From: Hyphomicrobiales bacterium | GTDB taxonomy: Bacteria > Pseudomonadota > Alphaproteobacteria > Rhizobiales > Rhizobiaceae | Direction of reading: 5' to 3' | DNA: 64,000 nt | Assembly: GCA_900469955.1 (NCBI GenBank) | Contig: UBYX01000024.1 | Coordinates: 51,062 to 115,061 of the forward strand | Notes under the pieces: generated by a model | Seen by the model: the letters and a program-made list of their open reading frames with translations, nothing else | Told to the model about the DNA's origin: nothing | The model's database searches: none | Made by a program: the position numbers and the translations under genes | Part shown: piece by piece, positions 59,433 to 64,000 of the stretch | Layout: every line of letters begins with the position of its first letter | How positions within the stretch are numbered: position 1 is the first letter of the stretch

Positions 59433-60518
59433 ATGGAATTTCAGGCGAAACCTCCGGTGGAGGCGGGAAAATTTGAGCGCGCCTCCTTCAACGGCAATGC
59501 CAGCGAATATTTCGGCATCTGGATCGTCAACGTCCTTTTGACGATCATTACCCTGGGCATCTATTCCGCCTGGGCAAAAGTACGGCGTAAGCGTTATTTC
59601 TACGGCAATACCGTCATTCTCGGACGTGCCTTCGAATATCATGCCACCGGCAAGCAGATATTCATCGGACGCGTGATCGTTTTTGCCTTCCTGATCGTGG
59701 TCAACCTGCTTGCCGCCATCAACCCGCTGTTCTCGGTGGTGACGACCGTCCTGATCCTCGTGGCCTTGCCCTGGCTGATCATGCGCGGCCTGCGCTTCAA
59801 TGCCCGAGTCACGAGCTATCGCAACGTGCGCTTCGATTTCGTGGGCTCGGCGGGGGGCGCGTTCGTGGCCATTATGCTCGGCGGTATCGTGGCCTTCGTG
59901 TCCCTTGGTATCCTTGCTCCTTTGGCAAGCCGCTGGAGCTGGCGCTACGTTTTCAACAACCTCCGTTATGGTGATCGGGCATTCTCTACGGAGCCCTCCT
60001 TGGGGTCCCTCTATCGCGTCTGGATCCTGCCGGCAGTGATGTTACTTTTCGGAGGGTTCGTTTCCACGGCCATTATCATATCCATCGCGGTCGCCTCAGG
60101 GTCGCTCTCGGGCGGAGATGGCGTATCAAGCGAAGAGACGATCGGCATGTTTGCATTTGCCGCATTCCCCGCCATCGTCCTGACTTTTCTCCTTTATGGC
60201 CTTGCCGGTCTCTTTTATCGCGCGGGCGTGCGCAACGTGGCCTGGTCGGCGGCGAAACTGGATGACCGTCACGAGCTGCTGAGCGATCTTTCCCGGTGGC
60301 GGTTTGCCTGGATTGCAATTTCCAACGTCATCGTCACGATCTTTACGCTCGGGCTGATGCGCCCCTGGGCAGCGGTGCGTATGGCGAGGTATGTCAACGA
60401 ACACACAGGCATCCGCATCCTTGGAGACCCTGGCCAGGTCATGTCTTCGATCGAGGCGACAGGTGCGGCGATTAGCGCCGAGTACATGGATATGGAAGGT
60501 TTCGATTTTGGCTTCTGA
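59433..60518 (+). CDS. DUF898 (YjgN-type) membrane protein
   Basis: This 361-residue inner membrane protein has about six hydrophobic helices. The family motifs ITLGIYSAWAKVRRKRYFYG and TLGLMRPWAAVRMARYVNEH occur in the two halves, showing an internal duplication. The function of the family is unknown. It overlaps the next gene, an M48 peptidase, by 11 bases, a pairing that suggests they act together. Confidence 0.87.
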   Translation: MEFQAKPPVEAGKFERASFNGNASEYFGIWIVNVLLTIITLGIYSAWAKVRRKRYFYGNTVILGRAFEYHATGKQIFIGRVIVFAFLIVVNLLAAINPLFSVVTTVLILVALPWLIMRGLRFNARVTSYRNVRFDFVGSAGGAFVAIMLGGIVAFVSLGILAPLASRWSWRYVFNNLRYGDRAFSTEPSLGSLYRVWILPAVMLLFGGFVSTAIIISIAVASGSLSGGDGVSSEETIGMFAFAAFPAIVLTFLLYGLAGLFYRAGVRNVAWSAAKLDDRHELLSDLSRWRFAWIAISNVIVTIFTLGLMRPWAAVRMARYVNEHTGIRILGDPGQVMSSIEATGAAISAEYMDMEGFDFGF

Positions 60519-61572
60519 TCCCGCCGTCATAGCGAGGGGCGAATGGCATCCCGCCAATTCGAGCCACGCGACACCGTCCGTCCTGCGGGCGGAAAATGGC
60601 CGGCTGATTGCGGAAGGGGAAGGGACGGTTCTTGCAATGGCAGTCCCGGAAAGGGTTGAGATCAGCCCGAGGGTGGGCTCGATCCCGCGGCGCTTGACCT
60701 TTCCCGACGGCTCGGTGCTGGAAACGCGCGACAACGATGCGATCGATGGCTATCTGCGCACGCAGCGGGGTGCGCGCAGCGGCTTTGTTCATCGCCTCGA
60801 GCAGTTCCATCCGCGCCTGATCGCTATCACCATCGCGGTCATCGTGTTGGCTGCCTCCATCTATCGTTTCGCTTTGCCGGCACTTGTGGAAGTCGCGGTT
60901 CTAGTGACTCCACCCTTCGTGCCCGACATGATCGGTTCGGGCACGCTTGCCTCGCTTGATAAAACCATCTTTAAACCGACGGAACTGCCAGAAGCGGAGC
61001 GGCAGGCGATCTCCGAAGGGTTTGAAAAACTGGCCGCTCATTCGGAAGGCGGCAAACAGGCCTATACCCTGAATTTCCGCGATGGCGGCGCGATCGGCCC
61101 GAACGCCTTGGCCCTTCCCGATGGCAACCTCATTCTGACCGATGATCTGGTGAAGTTTGCTGGGGGCGACCGCGAGATGATCCTTGGCGTGCTCGGCCAC
61201 GAGATTGCGCATGTGGAAGGCGAGCACAGTCTCCGCCAGCTCTATCGCGTTGCAGGCGTCGCGGCGCTGGTCATGCTGATCGCGGGAGACGTCGGATCCG
61301 GCGTCGAGGACATCCTCACCCAAGGAGGCGCCTTGGTGGCGTTGTCCTATTCGCGCTCGGCAGAAGCCGAAGCCGATCGCCGGTCCGTCGAACTCATGAA
61401 TGCTGCCGGCTACGATCCGGCGGCGCTTGCCCGCTTCTTCGCGCTTCTGGAGGAAAAGCTTGGCGATCACGGCGATACGAGCATGTTGTCGAGCCATCCG
61501 GGTACGCCCCAGCGCCAGCAGGACATCCGCAAATATTCGCAAGAGCTAAAAAGTCGGTCTGGCGCAAGGTAG
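60508..61572 (+). CDS. M48-family membrane metalloprotease
   Basis: This protein of 354 residues has one membrane helix (LIAITIAVIVLAASIYRFAL) and an M48 catalytic site HEIAHVEGEHS with the zinc-binding HExxH, plus a third ligand in EAEADRRSVELM. The TTG at 60508 is used: GGAAGG lies 8 bases upstream, and the frame before it overlaps DUF898 coding. It probably acts on proteins at the membrane or in the periplasm. The DUF898 partner may deliver or hold substrates (inference). Confidence 0.85.
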   Translation: MASDPAVIARGEWHPANSSHATPSVLRAENGRLIAEGEGTVLAMAVPERVEISPRVGSIPRRLTFPDGSVLETRDNDAIDGYLRTQRGARSGFVHRLEQFHPRLIAITIAVIVLAASIYRFALPALVEVAVLVTPPFVPDMIGSGTLASLDKTIFKPTELPEAERQAISEGFEKLAAHSEGGKQAYTLNFRDGGAIGPNALALPDGNLILTDDLVKFAGGDREMILGVLGHEIAHVEGEHSLRQLYRVAGVAALVMLIAGDVGSGVEDILTQGGALVALSYSRSAEAEADRRSVELMNAAGYDPAALARFFALLEEKLGDHGDTSMLSSHPGTPQRQQDIRKYSQELKSRSGAR

Positions 61573-61646
61573 CCGTGTTTCATGGCTGACTGTTGACGTC
61601 TGTAAAGACTGGTCTAATTTAGCTCGCGGAGTAGGAGTGGGAGTTC

Positions 61647-61772
61647 ATGGTATACGAGTGGGATGCAAGGCGCGCCCGCCGCGCGTATTTGGCCAAGATG
61701 GGCATCAGTTTGCTTGTGGTCCTGGCGGCATTGGCAGTACCGGCCTGGCTCGCGGTTTCGATGGCAAGCTGA
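61647..61772 (+). CDS. Small predicted membrane protein (41 residues)
   Basis: The translation starts MVYEWDARRARRAYLAKMGI and has one helix (SLLVVLAALAVPAWLAVSMA). A GGAG lies just upstream of the ATG, so it is probably translated. The arginine-rich N-terminus suggests that end stays in the cytoplasm. No function is known to me. It lies between the M48 gene and a converging gene. Confidence 0.6.
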   Translation: MVYEWDARRARRAYLAKMGISLLVVLAALAVPAWLAVSMAS

Positions 61773-61786
61773 ATTCCAGTAGATGC

Positions 61787-62080
61787 TTAATTCGTTGAAC
61801 CGTCCCCGATGCGGAATAACAGCCGCATCGTGCGAGAAATAGACATGTAAGCCGGAGGCTTCCGTTCGATTGCGGTGTAGCCGGCTTCCGTCAGCGAAAA
61901 GAGCCGTTCGGATTTGCCGTCGCGATGGACGATATACTGCATGTTCAGCGCCCGGTTCAGGGCTGGTGTCATCTCGCTTGTCCAAGCTATCTGAGAGGCC
62001 GGGACGCGGGAAGCGCCTGCTTCATAGAGGATAGTCAGGACGATGTGCAGATCGCGCGAAAGCATGAAATACTTTGTCAT
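61787..62080 (-). CDS. Small winged-helix-like protein (97 residues)
   Basis: The chain has a helical N-terminal half (SRDLHIVLTILYEAGASRVP and SEMTPALNRALNMQYIVHRD) and a beta-turn-like GKSERLFSLTEAGYTAIER, the pattern of a small winged helix or MarR-like half. It has no ligand domain. A second start at M6 (62065) is possible. A regulator role is only suggested by the fold. Confidence 0.6.
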   Translation of the reverse strand: MTKYFMLSRDLHIVLTILYEAGASRVPASQIAWTSEMTPALNRALNMQYIVHRDGKSERLFSLTEAGYTAIERKPPAYMSISRTMRLLFRIGDGSTN

Positions 62081-62132
62081 GGAACGCGAAGACTGACCAG
62101 CGGGCCGCTGGGTGCGTTATCCCGATAATGAC

Positions 62133-62162
62133 AAAAGCCGGCGTCGAAGCCGGCTTTTGCTT
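62133..62162. terminator. Terminator downstream of fbpA (bidirectional)
   Basis: A 10-base-pair stem, AAAAGCCGGC and GCCGGCTTTT, with a 6-base loop lies 38 bases beyond the fbpA stop. T-runs at both ends make it effective in either direction. Confidence 0.8.
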
Positions 62163-62195
62163 TGTTGTGGCCTTAAGGTCCAAGCTCGGCTGAAC

Positions 62196-63242
62196 TCAGC
62201 TCTCGGGACCTTCGTTGAAGGCGACCTTGTCGACGAGTTCGGAGGCCTTCTTGCGGTTGGCGGCGATGTCGGCGAGCGATAGTGTGTCCGGCTTGATCGG
62301 CCCGAAAGCCTTCACGACGGCCGAGGGTTCGGCGCCCGGCATGACCGGATATTCGAATACCTGCTCGGCATAGATCTTCTGCGCGTTGCCGGAAGCCAGG
62401 AATTCCATCAGCTTGACCGCATTGGCCTTGTTCGGTGCGTTCTTGGCGAGTGCCATGCCGGAAATGTTGACGTGCGTGCCGCGATCAGCGGAGTTCGGGA
62501 AGATGATCGTGATTGCCTCGGCCCACTTCTTTTGCTCCGGCTCCTTCTCGTTCGTCTGCATGAGACCGACATAATAGGTATTGCCGAGCGCGATATCGCA
62601 TTCGCCGGCAAGAATTGCCTTGGCCTGATCGCGGTCGCCGCCGCTCGGCTTGTGGGCGAGGTTGTTCTTCAGGCCCTTCAGCCATGTTTCCGTATAGGCT
62701 TCGCCATGAACGGCGACCATCGAGGCGAACAGGCCGATATTGTAGGAGTGCTGGCCGTCGCGAATGCAGATCTTGCCTTTCCACTTCGGATCGGCCAGTT
62801 CCTCATAGGTGATTGCCGTTTGGGTAACGCGCTCTTTCGAGGCATAGACGACGCGGCCGCGCGTCGTCAGTCCGAACCACTGGCCTGCGGGATCGCGAAG
62901 ATTGGCTGGAATATCCTTGCTGATGGTCGCGTTGTCCGTAACGGGCTGCGTCACGCCGCCTTCCTTGGCTTCCATCAAGCGGGCAATGTCAACCGTCATG
63001 ATCACGTCCGCCGGCGAATTGGCGCCTTCGGCACGGATGCGCTCGACGAGCCCCTTGTCGAGGAAGAGCACATTGGTCTTGATGCCTGTTTCCTTGGTGA
63101 ACGCGTCGAGCAGCGGCTTGATCAATTCCGGCTGACGATATGAGTATATGTTCACCTCGCCATCGGCCCAGGCCGTTGAGGCTGTGGTGAGCACGGATGC
63201 ACCTAGAAGTGCAAGGAGCCGAAGGGAGCTGCGGATAGGCAT
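62196..63242 (-). CDS. fbpA: Ferric iron ABC transporter substrate-binding protein FbpA
   Basis: This 348-residue periplasmic protein has a signal peptide (MPIRSSLRLLALLGASVLTT, cleaved after AWA) and the iron-binding FbpA pattern: VNIYSYRQPELIKPLLDAFT at the start and GNTYYVGLMQ with the double tyrosine that binds iron. The ATG at 63242 is 8 bases after AGGAGG. An operator match to RirA lies 27 bases upstream and rirA itself is divergent. Confidence 0.92.
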   Translation of the reverse strand: MPIRSSLRLLALLGASVLTTASTAWADGEVNIYSYRQPELIKPLLDAFTKETGIKTNVLFLDKGLVERIRAEGANSPADVIMTVDIARLMEAKEGGVTQPVTDNATISKDIPANLRDPAGQWFGLTTRGRVVYASKERVTQTAITYEELADPKWKGKICIRDGQHSYNIGLFASMVAVHGEAYTETWLKGLKNNLAHKPSGGDRDQAKAILAGECDIALGNTYYVGLMQTNEKEPEQKKWAEAITIIFPNSADRGTHVNISGMALAKNAPNKANAVKLMEFLASGNAQKIYAEQVFEYPVMPGAEPSAVVKAFGPIKPDTLSLADIAANRKKASELVDKVAFNEGPES

Positions 63243-63268
63243 CGAAAAATCCTCCTGAGGTTGTTTGT

Positions 63269-63283
63269 TGACGAGCAAATTCA
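63269..63283 (-). promoter_or_regulatory. Candidate IRO box (RirA operator) upstream of fbpA
   Basis: TGA-N9-TCA is present exactly: TGA at 63269-63271 and TCA at 63281-63283, with the same pattern on the minus strand. This is the published core of the iron-responsive operator of Rhizobiaceae. It lies 27 bases from the fbpA start. Confidence 0.7.
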
Positions 63284-63414
63284 TGTTCTCAATCCCGCGT
63301 CAATGGGGGAGTTTCAGGTCGGAGAGAAAACTTGATCACAATTTCCTTATTTTGGAATTGTTCAAAACTAGGGAAGTCTCTATATAGGGTGGGTACGAGT
63401 CTTGGGAGACCAGC

Positions 63415-63882
63415 ATGCGTTTGACAAAACAGACGAACTACGCAGTACGAATGCTGATGTATTGCGCCGCCAATGAGGGCCGCCTGAGCCGTATCCCGGA
63501 AATCGCCCGGGCCTATGGGGTTTCCGAACTCTTCCTGTTCAAGATCCTGCAGCCGCTCAACAAGGCTGGTTTGGTTGAAACCGTGCGCGGTCGCAACGGC
63601 GGCGTGAGGCTTGGCCGCAGTGCTGATCGCATCACTCTCTTTGACGTCGTCAAAGTCACCGAAGACAGCTTCGCGATGGCCGAGTGTTTCGAAGATGGCG
63701 TCGCCGAATGCCCGCTGGTCGATAGCTGCGGCCTGAATTCGGCGCTTCGCAAGGCGCTCAATGCCTTCTTCGATGTGCTTGCCGACTACACGATCGATGA
63801 CCTGGTAAAGGCCCGCCCGCAGATCAATTTCCTGCTCGGTATAGACACGAATATGCCGAAGATCGTAGCGCCGGCCGCCTAA
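63415..63882 (+). CDS. rirA: Rhizobial iron regulator RirA (Rrf2 family)
   Basis: This 155-residue protein begins MRLTKQTNYAVRMLMYCAAN, has the winged helix with SELFLFKILQPLNKAGLVET, and three cysteines at 91, 99 and 105 (AECFEDG, AECPLVDSC) that hold an iron-sulphur cluster in RirA. RirA represses iron-uptake genes when iron is plentiful. GGGAGA precedes the ATG. It is divergent from fbpA and ends in a strong terminator. Confidence 0.96.
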   Translation: MRLTKQTNYAVRMLMYCAANEGRLSRIPEIARAYGVSELFLFKILQPLNKAGLVETVRGRNGGVRLGRSADRITLFDVVKVTEDSFAMAECFEDGVAECPLVDSCGLNSALRKALNAFFDVLADYTIDDLVKARPQINFLLGIDTNMPKIVAPAA

Positions 63883-63903
63883 ATTCCGATTGCTTACATT
63901 TCA

Positions 63904-63934
63904 AGGGCGTCGTCCGCACGGACGGCGCCTTTTA
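63904..63934 (+). terminator. Terminator of rirA
   Basis: A long GC-rich stem, GGGCGTCGTCC and GGACGGCGCC with one G-T pair, is followed by TTTTAA. It starts 21 bases after the rirA stop. Confidence 0.82.
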
Positions 63935-63938
63935 AGTT

Positions 63939-64000
63939 ATGCGCCCAGCATGGGCGCATTCTTGTGGGTGGAAGTCCCATCGTAAGCTGGTCATGGCGAG
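63939..64000 (+). mobile_element. Probable 5' end of a group II intron (cut by the window edge)
   Basis: Just after the rirA terminator there is a 9-base-pair stem, ATGCGCCCA and TGGGCGCAT with loop GCA, then GTGGGTGGAAGTCCCATC. The order of this stem and the GGTGGAAGTCC element is typical for the start of bacterial group II introns. The intron body and any reverse transcriptase gene would lie beyond base 64000. Some intron classes insert right after terminators, which fits this place. The call rests on recalled sequence pattern only. Confidence 0.5.

Noticed and set aside
63330..63414. IRO box in the rirA promoter
   Set aside because: An imperfect inverted repeat (ACAATTTCC and GGAATTGT) is present, but no exact TGA-N9-TCA was found there.

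Overview
The window looks like chromosomal DNA of a fast-growing member of the Rhizobiaceae (Agrobacterium, Rhizobium, Neorhizobium or a relative). The evidence is a rhizobial flagellar cluster with MotC, Rem, FlaF and FlbT; an aglEFGAK alpha-glucoside operon; a zwf-pgl-edd Entner-Doudoroff operon; a PdhS-type kinase; an alphaproteobacterial tRNA-His without G-1; and the iron regulator RirA. Coding is dense, codon usage looks even throughout, and no prophage or genomic island is visible. The only likely mobile DNA is what appears to be the 5' end of a group II intron at the right edge.

Layout. 1-15.5 kb: the end of a large flagellar gene cluster, all on the plus strand, from a truncated motB through motC, fliK, a lytic-transglycosylase-like gene, rem, flgE, flgK, flgL, flaF, flbT, flgD, fliQ, flhA and fliR to four small genes (FliJ-like, FlgJ rod-binding, FlgN-like, FliL-like), closed by a strong terminator. 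15.6-19.2 kb: a divergent WecG/TagA-like gene, a Wzz-type polysaccharide chain-length protein and folD. 19.3-25.7 kb: aglE-aglF-aglG-aglA-aglK for alpha-glucoside uptake and hydrolysis, followed by a PilZ-like gene. 26.3-30.4 kb (minus): zwf-pgl-edd. 30.5-33.2 kb (minus): puuA-puuB for putrescine breakdown. 33.3-38 kb: a BaiN-like flavoprotein, a chemoreceptor and a LysR regulator. 38-41.2 kb: aceA with a small downstream gene, divergent from an ScfR/RamB-type regulator. 41.3-45.4 kb: potFGHI polyamine import. 45.4-55.3 kb: an AsmA-like protein, acetoacetyl-CoA synthetase, an orphan iron permease FbpB and a 1276-residue PdhS-type kinase. 55.4-59.3 kb: phasin, tRNA-His, a small HTH protein, and a LysR regulator divergent from mmsA. 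59.4-62.1 kb: a DUF898-M48 peptidase pair and two small proteins. 62.2-64 kb: fbpA, rirA and the intron edge.

How the genes fit together. Glucose released from alpha-glucosides by AglA would enter the Entner-Doudoroff operon, and both operons share an identical 13-base palindromic element in their upstream regions, which suggests one regulator. PotFGHI imports putrescine that PuuA and PuuB can degrade. Acetoacetyl-CoA synthetase, phasin, AceA with its ScfR-like regulator and MmsA form a loose theme of acetyl-CoA, polyhydroxybutyrate and propionyl-CoA metabolism. FbpA carries an exact match to the RirA operator pattern and lies next to rirA, while the matching permease lies 11 kb away.

No wholly new multi-gene system stands out. 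The items most worth following are the shared agl/zwf operator, the uncharacterised flagellar genes at 13.4-15.5 kb, the TTGTGCA palindromes between 55.3 and 57.7 kb, the inverted repeat that covers the fbpB ribosome binding site, and a possible small RNA ending at about 49.67 kb.
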